DNA from: Paragordius varius
Lineage: Eukaryota > Nematomorpha
Reading direction: 5' to 3'
NCBI GenBank assembly: GCA_964247055.1
Contig: OZ176058.1
Span: 2,046,001 to 2,110,000, forward strand
Length of the DNA stretch: 64,000 nucleotides
Under the pieces are notes generated by a model. The model saw only the letters and a list, made by a program, of their open reading frames with translations. It was not told the origin of the DNA and did not search any database. The position numbers and the translations under genes were made by a program. Below, in pieces: positions 37,882 through 48,396 of this stretch. Position 1 is the stretch's first letter; each line of letters begins with the position of its first letter.

Positions 37882-39477
37882 ATATATAAATAATTGGCAA
37901 CTTAAATAAATAATGATATACCATTTACAGCTCTAATTCACCCTTAAACAATTGAACAATTCAAATTCACCCTCGAACAATTCAAATTCACCCTTGAACA
38001 ATTCAAATTCACCCTAAAAATAAATTATGTGTTTTCGAACTAATTTAACTCATAATTAATGAGTAATATATCTTTATGGCATAGTTTATTATTTTTTCAG
38101 TATTATTTAAATTTAAAACAAAATTTTTATTTTTTGAAAATATAAAAAAATATTGGGTAATTTTTAATCTAAAAACATATGTTTTATTTGAGGGTTAATT
38201 TGAATTGTTTAAGGGTGAATTTGAATTGTTCAAGGGTGAATTTGAATTGTTTAAGGGTGAATTTGAATTGTAAATGGTATATATATTCACCAATAATTTC
38301 CATTGCTTGGCCTTTTTAATTTTCATTATTAGAAAAAAAATTTCAAAAGGTAAAAATGAAAAGATTGGGATTAGTTATATAAAATAAAATTTTTATAGAA
38401 ATTAGGAATCCTAAATATTCAATAGCCAAAAAATTAACAATTAAAAATTAAAAAAGATTAAAAAAAATATATTAAGATTATTTTACATTTTTCCACATCT
38501 TAGATCGGAGCTGGCCTGAATTTTAAGATGTTTAATATCAGTGGCAAATTGCTGTAAATTAATCCGTATTTTTGAATAAATCTAAAAAATTAATTAGTTG
38601 TATTAAAAAAATGAATATAAAAGAAATTGCAATTATATGGACAAAAGATAAAAATATAAGGACAAATATTTTTTTTAAATCATACTTTTAAAATTCATTT
38701 AATTAATTAAATAATTTTTTTGGAGGAAAATTAAGGTTTAAAAAATGGTTGTATTTTAAAAAAAATATTTATCCTAATATGTTTACGTTTTATCCGTAAA
38801 ATTTCATTTTTAATATATATCGTAGAAATAACTAAAATTAAGGTGTTAATCTTTTAAAGGGCCGTCAACAATTTAAAAAGAAATTGTTTTTTAAAGTTAA
38901 ACAAACTTTAATAAATAAAAAAAATATATATAAACCAAAATTTTGAAAATATGAATGAATAAATTTGTTAAAAACCTAAAATTAAAAAAACTTAAAATAT
39001 TATAATAAAAGCATTGCACTGAAAAAGATCCTAAAAATACATATTCTAAATCAATCAATTATCAATTTCTGAAGTCACATTAATTAGTCGATGAATTCTA
39101 ATATTTTGAAAAACTAAATTTTTAAAAACTATATAATTCCAGTATAAATTTGCACGAGTTATATTCATACATATTATTAAAGACTGCAAAATTATAGTTT
39201 TTTGAATTGATGTGAAGATTAAAAATGGATTTAAAACAAAATAATTTTTTGTTAAAAAATAAAATTATACTTTATTTAAGTCATTAATATCCTGTGAATT
39301 AGACGAAACTAAGGTTTTTGATTGCCTTGAAGCATCTTGAATTAAACCAAGAAGCAATTGAGATCTCTCAGATAACTTGTCGTAATTCGTGGACCTGAAA
39401 TATTTTAAAACATAAAAATTATTTTAAAGAAAATATAAAATAGATAAAATATACCATTTGTCTTTAACCAATGCCAT
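31014..39477 (-). CDS. STX8: Syntaxin-8 (Qc-SNARE), eight coding exons
   Basis: Endosomal/late-Golgi fusion SNARE by family. I find eight exons on the minus strand: 39455-39477, 39271-39394, 38487-38581, 37234-37554, 34053-34354, 33595-33687, 32970-33074, 31014-31072. All introns are GT...AG, all phases match, and the total is 1122 nt = 373 residues plus stop. The start MALVKDKWSTNYDKL parallels the MAPDPWFSTYD start of human STX8. Residues ~50-110 look like the Habc helices (KIRINLQQFATDIKHLK). The SNARE motif spans ~288-352 (LSHLVNIIGQHK, then SEVQNQNEIIDN, then LTHRLEAQTRNV) with zero-layer Gln318. It is followed by Cys354-Pro and the tail anchor YWMVIILLFISILVVLFL (356-373). Typical STX8 is ~230 residues; the excess is an Asn/Lys/Phe-rich stretch at ~115-285 (exons 4-5). 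Introns measure 60, 689, 932, 2879, 365, 520 and 1897 nt. The gene looks functional. Other Qc-SNAREs fit less well; STX8 rests on remembered sequence, not a search. Confidence 0.9.
31629..31920. mobile_element. 21-bp-repeat palindrome in STX8 intron 7
   Basis: CAATTCAAATTCATCCTTGA units on the left, GGGTGAATTTGAATTG units on the right, end GTAAATGG|TA. Confidence 0.8.
32863..32905. repeat. (TA)n microsatellite in STX8 intron 7
   Basis: Long TA run with one G. Similar TA runs lie at 20818-20842, 21720-21744, 37840-37872, 51811-51846 and 63059-63099. Confidence 0.9.
34520..35450. repeat. ~55-60-bp minisatellite in STX8 intron 4
   Basis: About 16 degenerate units around the short palindrome TTTTAGACTAAAATA, each followed by TTTTATTAAAAAATAAAATAA- and AATTAAAAATTTCC-like spacers. 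It lies wholly within intron 4 (34355-37233). Confidence 0.75.
35690..36075. mobile_element. 21-bp-repeat palindrome in STX8 intron 4
   Basis: TA|CCATTTACAGTTCAAATTAA, four to five 21-bp units per arm, end ATGG|TA. Confidence 0.85.
36277..36541. mobile_element. CAGT palindromic MITE in STX8 intron 4
   Basis: Left end eroded (GAGAAATTATACGGACAAAA), right end TTTCAATTTTTACTG|TA. Confidence 0.85.
36871..37154. mobile_element. 21-bp-repeat palindrome in STX8 intron 4
   Basis: Left TTACAATTTAAATTCCCTT, right GTTCAAGGGTAAATTTGAAC then TGTAAATGG; ends 80 bp from exon 4. Confidence 0.8.
37921..38277. mobile_element. 21-bp-repeat palindrome in STX8 intron 3, best-preserved copy
   Basis: TA|CCATTTACAGCTCTAATTCA ... 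GAATTGTAAATGG|TA. Left arm units CAATTCAAATTCACCCTTGAA; right arm mirror units; inner block CTAAAAATAAATTATGTGTT. Confidence 0.9.
38620..38815. mobile_element. CAGT palindromic MITE in STX8 intron 2, diverged
   Basis: ATTGCAATTATATGGACAAA ... GTTTTATCCGTAAAATTTCA; shortened centre. Confidence 0.7.
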
Positions 39478-39581
39478 ATATTCGAAAAATTAAAATTGTA
39501 AGAAAAACCACCTATTATATTTATGTTGCATATGAGGTAAATCTTTTAAAGAGGTGCATGTGTTATTAAAACTCTGCTTTT
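39478..39581 (-). promoter_or_regulatory. Space between STX8 start codon and upstream repeat
   Basis: Only about 104 bp separates the STX8 ATG (39477) from the start of a GGGGTA repeat. Any 5' UTR and core promoter must lie here or within the repeat. No clear TATA or initiator can be assigned. Confidence 0.35.
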
Positions 39582-40162
39582 TTAACACTTGGATACAACA
39601 CATTCATCAGTTCTTCGATTTAAATTGGGGTAGTTGGGTACCCCTGACCTGTATAAAATTAAATAATTCAAAAAATATGGAATGAATTGAAACAATGGCA
39701 AAATTTTGCACTGATATAACATTGATACACCAAAATATATGAAAAATTTTACTCAAAAATACTTGATATTACTTATTTTTAAATAAAATCAAGGTAAAAA
39801 TTTAGTCAACATGACATTTGTGCATTAGCTAATTTAAATATAATTTAACATAAACCACTTTTGCTGTTTCTATCAATCTTAGATGGGATCTAAATGAAAA
39901 ATTAGCTTTCATTTTAGCTATAAAATCAAATAAACACGATATTTTGCAAAAATGTTGTAAAATAAAAATGGCGTAGAAATAGTCTGAAACGGAAGTTTTT
40001 TCAAAACGAAATTTTATTTAGATAATTCGGTTTATTTATGCAATTTTTATTAGGGTAGAAGCATAAATTTAAATTGGGACCGTTTCTTTCAGTAGTTTTT
40101 CTATAAATTTCAACTTAAATATAGTCTAGGATATTTAGATACCACAATTTAAATAAAAGTGT
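39582..40162 (-). repeat. GGGGTA palindrome family, full copy, upstream of STX8
   Basis: TTAACACTTGGATACAACAC, GGGGTAGTTGGGTACCCC ... TAGGATATTTAGATACCAC; the middle has AAAAATGGCGTAGAAATAG. Confidence 0.85.
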
Positions 40163-40830
40163 TGACCCTTGGATAACATATTCATTTCAGTCTATCGATT
40201 CCTATTGGGGTAGTTGGATACCCCGGGCTAAAAAAAATCGTTAAAATATACGGAAGAAAATGGAAACCATGGCAAAATTTTGCACTTATATAACATTGAT
40301 ACACCGAAATAGATAAAAAATTTTATCGAAAAATACTTGATATTACTTATTTTAAACTAAAACTGAAAGGTAAAAATTCGTCAACGTGACATGTGTGAAA
40401 TGGTAAAATAAAAATAATACAAAATAACCGCTTTTTTTATTTCTGTCAATGTTAATGTTATTTAGATAATAAATATTAACTTTAATTTCCTTATTTGATT
40501 CAATTTGGGGTATCTAAATACCCCAGACTAAATTTGAGTTAGGATTTTTTAAAAAATACTGAAGGAAACGGTTCCGATTTAAATTTATGCTTCCATCCTA
40601 ATCAAAATTATATAAATATGCCAAAATATCTAAATAAAATTTTGTTTTGAAAAAAAAGTTCCATGCCAAACTACTTCGACGCCATTTTTATTTTGCAAAA
40701 TTTTTGCAAAATATCGTCTCCATTCAATTTTAGGGGTAAAATTAAAACTTATTTTTTATTTAGATTACATTTAACATTGATAGAAATAGAAAAAGCGGTT
40801 TATTTTGTATCAAAATCTAGGGTTTAATAA
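40155..40830. repeat. Two GGGGTA half-copies, head to head
   Basis: 40155-40490 is a left half (GGGGTAGTTGGATACCCC ... CAATGTTAATGTTATTTAG). 40490-40830 is a half in the other orientation (GGGGTATCTAAATACCCC ... ACATTGATAGAAATAGAAA). Together they form a larger inverted structure. Confidence 0.75.
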
Positions 40831-40941
40831 ATTAATTTCATTTGAATTTTACTTAGCTTATATTAAATCGCATCATTTACATTATTATTATAGACCCATT
40901 CGTTACCTACTCATTAATCAACTTCCGAAACTTCTTGATAA

Positions 40942-41183
40942 CAGTAAAAATTGAAATTATACAGACAAAAAAAGACAAAACACATGTTTTGCAAAACAAA
41001 AACATCCATACCATGATTTCCTTTTTGGGGTGCAAAATAGGGAATATGTGTAAATTGGTAACTCGATTTATATTTTAAAATTGTAATTAAATAGTTTATA
41101 TGGGAAAAGTTAAAAAAATATGGCTGTCTTTAAAAAATTCTTTTAATTTTTACGTTTTAACTTTATAACTTCAATTTTTACAG
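40942..41183. mobile_element. CAGT palindromic MITE
   Basis: CAGTAAAAATTGAAATTATA ... CTTCAATTTTTACAG|TA. Confidence 0.85.
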
Positions 41184-41289
41184 TAAATCATTTTTCCATG
41201 CCACTATAAAATGCTCCTAAATTTTTGATAAGTTAATTTAACTCATTAATCCTTTTTTACACAATAAAAGAGCTGGTCAAAATAACCGA

Positions 41290-42045
41290 ATGGTTTTATT
41301 ATTCTACAACGAAGCGTTATTTGTGCGTTGATTACGATATCGATGTTCTTCACTTTGTCTCCATATACCGAGTATATTTCTTCTAAAAACATTTCAAAAG
41401 CGTTAATTCTTTTCATGTCATCACTTTTAATGATTCAGTTTTCACAGCCGTATAGCATGATAGGAAATATTTGCGTTTATTAGTCTGATTTTGTTTTTAG
41501 ATTTATATCATAAGGATTTCTATATTTTGTAATGTGAGACCAAAGCGTATTTGGCGATTTCTATGCGTCTTTTTATGTCTTGTGAACTGAAACTTGATTT
41601 GTTTATAATGCTTCCAAAAATGTGTATTCGTTGACCACTTGAATTGTTTCGTTATTGATCCGAAAGCCCTAGAAATAGGGGAATTGATATGTAATAGTTT
41701 CGTGTTAAAATGTATTTGCACATATTTATAAAAGTTCGGAGACTGTTTTCAAGGCTTGTTTGAGAAATAATAAGATTACCGTGTCGTCGGAGTAAGGGAG
41801 ATTGGAGTTATTTCTGACATATTTAAATCTCTCGTGATGCATTTCAGATAAATGAAGAACATGGGTAAAATGCAGCTTTGATGCAGACCTATGTTTATTG
41901 GGCTCCAAGAGGTCGGGCCATATGAGGTAATAAGTAATAGGTATGCGTTGGAGTATATGGATATATAACTTTCCAAAATGTCACTGCAAAAACTATCTGT
42001 AAAAACCCACGACAGAACCAAGGAGAGGAAGTTTTTCTATATAAC
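41290..42045 (-). pseudogene. LINE reverse transcriptase relic
   Basis: On the minus strand, from right to left: GPTSWSPINIGLHQSCIL then MFFIYLKCITRDLN (the GxRQGCxLSPxLF finger/palm block), then PYSDDTVILL (the YADD catalytic box as YSDD), then VNEYTF.EALQTNQ, then near 41460-41330 LYGCEN.IIKSDDMKRINAFEMFLEEIYS. This order is that of a non-LTR endonuclease-reverse transcriptase from palm to the region beyond the thumb. Frame changes separate the blocks and both ends are missing, so it is dead. The C-terminal block resembles the LINE end at 300-566, possibly one family. Confidence 0.8.
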
Positions 42046-42424
42046 AGCTAATGGTCGATAATCGACTACAAGCTTAACAACAGTATGAGTAAGTGTACAT
42101 TGCTAGTTTATGTTTATTGGTGCCCATATACAACAAAGAAGGCTAATCTGTAAATATTGCCAGATAAGTATTCACACTAAAGATAAATATTTTAACAAAA
42201 AAATACGTTTATTTAGAACAACTTTTAGCAATAAATATTTCTTTCTTTAGTGCAAATTCTGATATTTTAAAATATAAGGATGTGTAATATATATTGGTAG
42301 TTTTTTTATTAATTTGTCAAATAGAACCGATATACTATAGCAAAGAAAAATATTATTTGCTTAAGCTTATTTTTACGCCTTTTCTTGGTGGTAGTCTAGA
42401 AAGAATTAGAAAACTATCAACGCA

Positions 42425-42660
42425 AAGTGTGAATTAAAATTATACAGACAAAAAAGACCGTGCGCTGTACGTTTTTAAACTTATTTTTTTAAATAAACCT
42501 GTTTTAATATGCAAAGTATGAAATAAAGATGTTAAATGGTAACACAATCAAATAATATATGTATTGCAATTGTAATTAATTATATAATTATATATAAATT
42601 TATTAATATATCTGTCTTTATATTTTTACGGTTTGCCTGTATATGATTTCTGTATCTATT
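42425..42660. mobile_element. CAGT palindromic MITE, diverged
   Basis: GTGTGAATTAAAATTATACA ... TTTTTACGGTTTGCCTGTAT. Confidence 0.65.
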
Positions 42661-42989
42661 GTATTTTTATTATTGTTTAAATGGTACCAAACTTTTATAT
42701 AGATGGCGTATAATTATCTAAATTTAATTTCTATTCAAAATTTATTAAGTTATCTAACATAGGAATAGGTTAAAAGTCACAGGATTATTGCGGTTCAACC
42801 TTAAAGAAATATTAAAAATTATAAATTAGTTTAACAGATTGTATATATGAGTGCAAACAAATGTAAGAGTTTGCAACCCAAAATTTTTTTTTTGTGGTGT
42901 TAAAAACCAATTTACATCTCTATTCCTATTTAAATTTTTGACAAATTTAATTATTCTTACTTAATAAAAATAATTAATTTGTTAATTAG

Positions 42990-43290
42990 AGTACTGAAAT
43001 TATACGGACAAAAATAAGTCAAATTTTTTTCTAAAAGAATCTTGATTTTTTATATAACTCATTGTTTTAAATGGCAAAGTATGAAAAAAAGATATATATT
43101 ACTAACACAATAAATTCAATATTTTACAATTATAACTAAATAGCTTATATGAGAAAAAATAAGGTTTTACAAAGTATGGTGGTTTTTTAAATAAAAATAT
43201 TTAAATTATTACTAACACAATAATTTCTATATTTTCAATTTTAACTAAATGCTTATATAAGAAAAAATAAGGTTTTACAAAGTCATTGTG
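42990..43290. mobile_element. CAGT palindromic MITE with internal duplication
   Basis: TACTGAAATTATACGGACAA on the left; an inner block (ATTACTAACACAATAA...TAAGGTTTTACAAAGT) occurs twice, at 43085-43180 and 43205-43285. No right end. Confidence 0.65.
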
Positions 43291-43994
43291 TGCAAAAATT
43301 TTTAACAAAATAATTATTTTCATGAGATAGCTTATGACCAGCGAATTATTTGCCGCAAAAATTGTTATTTGTTGAGAACCTAGTTTTTAAATATTAAGAG
43401 AAATTTGAAATCGGGCAAAAGGTGAAAATTAAGGGTAATTAAGGATAAATTAAAAAATATGATGAAAGTTGATACGATTTTTTACATTGAGATATATCCA
43501 ATATATAAATATCAATCATATAATTATGGTTTCTATAAAATATATGTCAAAAGATGACGTTTTTCATTTAACATACTTAAAAGTCAAATTTTATAAAACT
43601 ATATATATTTTTTTAATTATTTACTAGCTAAAGTCACTAATAATTCAACTTATATTATACCAGAAAAATTTCAGCATATGGTGCACAAATTTTGTGATAT
43701 GGAGCAGCACAAATCTTTTAATTAAATCACTTGTAAGGTCCAAAACCAAAAGCACCATAAAAATATTGATATATTTGTCAATTAAAATATTCATCAAGAT
43801 ATTTTTATACCCCCCGATTTCGTGCATCATGTTACGATCAGACTGTGAATTTATCGATAATAATTAACTGGTAATCGCAAGCAACTTTTAATTTATATTA
43901 TTAAAAAATTATCTATTAAAAGGGGCAGCCCCAATTTATAAAATATGCTATCTTATTAAATATTGTAAATAACCCAAAATATATATGCAAATCA

Positions 43995-44240
43995 AATTTA
44001 ATTTTATACAGACAAAATGTAAAATCATGGACAAAATTTTTTTTCTAAAAGACCGCTATATTTTTTTAATCATGTACCAATTAAGATGTTAATTAGTAAT
44101 ACCAATCAATTATTATATATTAATAATTGTAATTAAATATTTTTTATAGGAGCAATTTAGTTTTGCAAAAGTATGGTTGTTTGGAAAAAAATTTATTGTA
44201 TTTCTTATTACATTTTGTATGTAAAATTTTAATTTTGTCT
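43995..44240. mobile_element. CAGT palindromic MITE, diverged
   Basis: AATTTTATACAGACAAAATG ... ACATTTTGTATGTAAAATTT. Confidence 0.6.
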
Positions 44241-44577
44241 GTACTTTGATGCCCCTGTTCCTTTCTAATGTTCGTTTTGTCTTATGTACGAAAACCTCAT
44301 CATGATTTTTTTAAGATTTTATATCAGAATCTTCAAAATTATTATTTGCATAAAGTTTTACGCATAAAAAATAATAAAAAAAATAATGCATAAACATTTT
44401 TTAATTAATTTTCGTCAACTACCCAGAGCGTTTTTGGACGGAATTCGGATTGAATAGAGGAATCATAAAATTAATAAATTATTCTTTAGAGATACTCTCA
44501 TTATATTTGCAAGCCCATTTTTTTGTCCCTTTATCAGTAATGTAAGAGGGTATGCTTCAATGAAGATATTATGTTTT

Positions 44578-45140
44578 ACGGTAAAAAATATTGTTATAGG
44601 GACAAAATGAAACTAAAAAACAAATAATTCTTTAAAAAGACAACTAAACTTTATGAACCTTGACTTTTATAAAGTAAAACTCATCGCTTCTAATTACAAA
44701 ATAAGGAATAGAGATGCGAATTGGAAAAACACTTAAATATTTCACTAAAAAGTATACGGACAAAACGTGAAAATATTAAGACAAAACTTTTTTTTTCAAA
44801 AGACAAAACCATATTTTTTCAAATCGTGATTTTTTTAATTTACTTCATTGTTTAAATTTGAAAACTATGAAATAGAGATGTATTTTGGTAACACAATCAA
44901 TAATATATTTTACAGTTTTATTTATTTTATAAGAAAAATTAATATTTTAAAAGTATGGCTGCCTTTTAGAAAAAAATCTTCTTTATGTTTTAACTTCTTG
45001 TCCAAATAATTCCATTTTTAGTGTAATTTGGAACTGTAATTTATAGTTTATGTAGGAAAATTAAGGTTTGAAAAAGTATGTTTGCCTAAAAAATATTTGT
45101 ATTTTAGTTTTTATCCATATAATTTCAATTTTTTGTATAT
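44578..45140. mobile_element. CAGT palindromic MITE with two flanking half-copies
   Basis: Complete copy 44743-45023 (CACTAAAAAGTATACGGACA ... TTCCATTTTTAGTG|TA). A left half lies at 44578-44742 and a right half at 45040-45140, consistent with insertion of one copy into another. Confidence 0.65.
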
Positions 45141-45785
45141 TTCGCCGTAAAATAATATTCCAATATCTTTTATGGTTGGAAAAGTGTATATTTTAATAGT
45201 GTTTGCTCACTTAAAAAAATACATTTTTATTCAAAATTTTACGGACCTGTGTAATTTTAATTATTGAAACAACATCAGGCCCAAAGAACTATTTAATTTA
45301 TTAAGGTACAAAGACCATTTAATTTTAACACAGATGTTTCCTTATACATTGTCAATGTGTTATTTGAATCATATTTTTGGAAATTCTTGCTATATAATTT
45401 TGGTGAATCGTTTTACTGTTTCAGTCTATATTAAAACTTCCTTTAGAATCAAAGATCAAATCTTTCCTATCCAATAAACCACCGAGCTATTTGCGCAAAA
45501 TAATTATTAAAAGTCAAGGAAGTGAATGTTAAATTACTTTTTGTTATAGTTTGGATTTAATATAATTTCATTTCTATGGGCCGATTAAAAAATCCCTTAA
45601 ACCAATAAAATATTCTTTGCAATAGTTTCGGATTTTTTTTTATCAAGCACCTAAAGGAGACAAAACTTTTTCATAAGATTTTATTTTTTGATAAAAAAAC
45701 ATGCAATTTTGATATTGAATCATTCATTTATTTTATTCAATATATTGTACATCGTCTACCACACATTTGTTCATTTCTCAGTTAA

Positions 45786-46131
45786 TCTATATATATATAA
45801 AAATGGAAAGTTGTGGCTTTGTGATCTGTTTCCGGAAAACCGGTAGACCCATTTAATGAATGCCCCGACGATAGCTTCGCCCTTTTTTGAATTAAGCCCC
45901 CAGTTCGGGCCCACCCCGTGTAAAAAACGGTTTTTTTGAAAATACAAGTCCACAAAAAACATGTCTTTGAGACAATTTTCCGGAAAACGTGTTGGACCAT
46001 TCGATTTTAAATATAAATTTTTTTACTTATTTTTGATTGCGCCGAACATAGACGGATCGCTTTTTTAATTTAGGCCATCTTTTTACCCGATCCCCCCGTA
46101 AAATGCCATTTTTTTCCAAAAAATGTTATTG
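45786..46131 (+). mobile_element. Helitron 5' fragment inserted in the mariner relic
   Basis: TCTATATATATATAAAAATG then GTGGCTTTGTGATCTGTTTC matches the leaders at 6352 and 9699 (inverted); preceded by A. It splits the mariner tail from its body. No CTRR hairpin 3' end is present: it runs out near CCAAAAAATG, back into mariner sequence. Confidence 0.75.
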
Positions 46132-46596
46132 ATATGCTCCTCTGCGAGGTGGCGTTCCATTGACACGTTAGATTCGTCAAATCACTGGTCAAGAGAGTTT
46201 AGCGGATTCAAAAGATGTTTCTATCGAAACAATGTCATAGTGTCATTCACCGGTTCCTTTATATAAAACCGTCCTGTGGCATGTTTTATAACATTCGGTG
46301 GTTTTTCGATTAATGTACGAGTCATTTATTGACCATAGCGTTGTGATTGTGTGTTTACGATTTCACTGGGTTTTAAAAGTGCATTATATAACAATATGGC
46401 TCTAGTTTCGCCTTAAACATAGCACGTGGTTTTCTTGCTGAAGCGATTTGGAATTGGTGTTTTTAGACAGGCTTGACACAATTTTTCTGCTCAGGATTTA
46501 AAAAAGAGAGAAAGAGCCATTTCTAATCACCCATTTCAATTCGATGCAAAAATGATTCAACTCGTGACGTTGAAGCAAGATTATACGAGCAAATTT

Positions 46597-47005
46597 GCGA
46601 TTTTCGATTTGACGTTCATTCAAATTGTAAGAAACCGAATTAGTTTATTAGTCTTTTTCATTGATTGTAGGCTATAAAAAAGTTTTTTTGTGATATATGT
46701 AATGCTTCTGCCAATTGTTGTAGACGAGTAACTTTGCGATTTTCGATTTGACGTTCATTCAAATTGTGTGAAACCAAATAAGTTTATTAGCCTTTTCCAT
46801 TGATTGTAGACTATAAATAGTTTTTTGTGTTACATGTAATGCTTTTGCCAATTGTTGTAGACAAGCAACTTTGCGATACCCGATTTGATGTTCATATTCA
46901 AATAGTATGAAAGCGAATTAATTTATTAGTCTTTTCCATTGATTGTAGACTATAGATTGTTTTTTGTGAAACATGTAATGCTTGTGCCAATCGTTGTAGA
47001 GTATG
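46597..47005 (-). repeat. Three ~138-bp tandem copies within mariner
   Basis: Units begin GCGATTTTCGATTTGACGTT at 46597, 46736 and (GCGATACCCGATTTGATG) 46873. Each encodes the second helix-turn-helix and part of the linker. Confidence 0.85.
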
Positions 47006-47278
47006 GGTTATCAAATAACTCTTGCATTTGATTGTCTTTGCAGTTGTCTACAAGAGCGCCCACATTCTTTCTCAAAAAATCATAATATTTGAAACTATGT
47101 TTTACATAATCAATAAAGCATTTTCACCATATGTTTCTACCAACAAACGATAACTTTCAACAGCCATTTTTTCGGATTTAATGTGTGCCGCAAATTTTTA
47201 TTATTGGGCACAAAATTTTGAATGATAAATACAGGACGTTAGTTTTTGGTAAACTTATTTTGTGTGTGTTGACATTTA

Positions 47279-47560
47279 CAGTAAAAATTGAAAATATACG
47301 GACAAAACGTAAAAATATAGAGACAGATGTTTTCTTCTAAAAGACAACCATATTTTTCAAAACCTTAATTTTTCTCATATAAGCTATTAGTTACAATTGT
47401 AAAATATAGATTGGATTGTTAATATATATCTCTCTATTTCACACATTGCCATTTAAAATAATGAGTTTTGATAAAATCTTGATTTAAAAAGTATGGTTGT
47501 CTTTTAGGAAAATTTGTATATATATTTTTACGTTTTGTGCGTTTATTTCAGTTTTTACTG
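47279..47560. mobile_element. CAGT palindromic MITE, near consensus
   Basis: TA|CAGTAAAAATTGAAAATAT ... TTTCAGTTTTTACTG|TA; AAAAGACAACCATA mirrored by TATGGTTGTCTTTT. Confidence 0.9.
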
Positions 47561-47729
47561 TAATATAAGAAAAAGTGTATAACACTAATCGTCTGCCTAC
47601 TTTCGATGACGTCTTTTCTAAACCTATTAAGTATATATAATTTATTCAAAATTAATGGGCCTAAAATAAATTTTTAGGATAAAATTTAAAAAAATATATT
47701 TAGGTTAAAAATTTAAAAAATAAATTAAA

Positions 47730-48045
47730 AAAAATTACTTTTGTCTCTAATGCAAAATAACATATTTTTCTTTTGGAGTGTAGATTTACCAAATTTAAAT
47801 CCGTCAAAGCTGGCTGTGATATGATCATTTTTTTTGCTCAAAAAAAAACTTTTGACTTTAATGGCTTCAAAAAATTTTTTAAATGGGCAATTAATCAGCA
47901 TAATGCGAATACTTTGTACATAAGTATTGAAAAAAAATTCAAATTTCTTTTGAAAGCCAAAAAAAAGTCTCAAGATTTTGAGAGGCAACATATCACACCA
48001 ACTTTAACCGTTTCATATTTGAGATTAATCATATAAGGCGTTTTT
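47730..48045. other. Unassigned open region on both strands
   Basis: Plus 47773-48036 and minus 47725-47991 are both open for >85 codons. The plus frame reads ECRFTKFKSVKAGCDMIIFF and later KFFKWAINQHNANTLY. Higher complexity than its surroundings, but no family recognised and no splice context. It could be an exon scrap of a transposase or chance. Confidence 0.25.
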
Positions 48046-48101
48046 TTCACTAAAAAATTCGGAATTTTTAAACATATAGGAATACAGCAGTGAGATAAAT
48101 A

Positions 48102-48396
48102 CGGTGAAAATTGGAATTATACGGACAAAACGTAAAAATATAAAAACAAATATTTTTTTTAAAAGACAACCACATTTTTTACAAGTCGTGATTTTTTTAA
48201 TTTACATCATGGTTTAAGTTTGCACACTATGAAATAGAAATGTATTTTGGTAACACAATTATTTATATATTTTACAGTGGTAATTATTTATCTAATTATA
48301 ATGTAAATTAAGGTTTAAAAAGTATGGTTGTCTTTTAGAAAAAAATATTTGTCTTTATATTTTAACATTTTGTCCGTATAATTTCAATTTTTATTG
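48102..48396. mobile_element. CAGT palindromic MITE
   Basis: TA|CGGTGAAAATTGGAATTAT ... TTTCAATTTTTATTG|TA; outermost bases mutated. Confidence 0.85.

Larger units (their letters stand above)
45733..47203 (-). pseudogene. mariner transposase relic, triplicated HTH segment, Helitron inside
   Basis: Minus strand, N to C: AAHIKSEKMAVESYRLLVET then YGENAL (first helix-turn-helix of mariner); LAQALHVSQKTIYSLQSMEK (second HTH), repeated three times; ENRKFARIILLQRHELN then a decayed catalytic region, then YNALLKPSEIVNTQSQRYGQ and LIEKPP, then SMERHLAEEH. After a 346-bp Helitron piece the tail is EMNKCVVDDVQYIE followed by a stop (45733-45735). The order matches mariner (DD34D) transposases of ~345 residues. 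Multiple stops and frame changes make it dead, and the IVTGDEKW and HDNARPH motifs are not recognisable. Element ends were not identified. A CAGT MITE starts at 47279. Confidence 0.85.

Noticed and set aside
43645-43830. Minus-strand 61-codon frame, hydrophobic
   Set aside because: No recognised family, no splice partners; hydrophobicity follows from T-rich DNA.
45771-46000. Overlapping minus-strand ORFs (e.g. HVFRKIVSKTCFLWTC)
   Set aside because: They translate the Helitron leader in the antisense direction; the same DNA occurs non-coding at 5000-5130 and 9500-9620.
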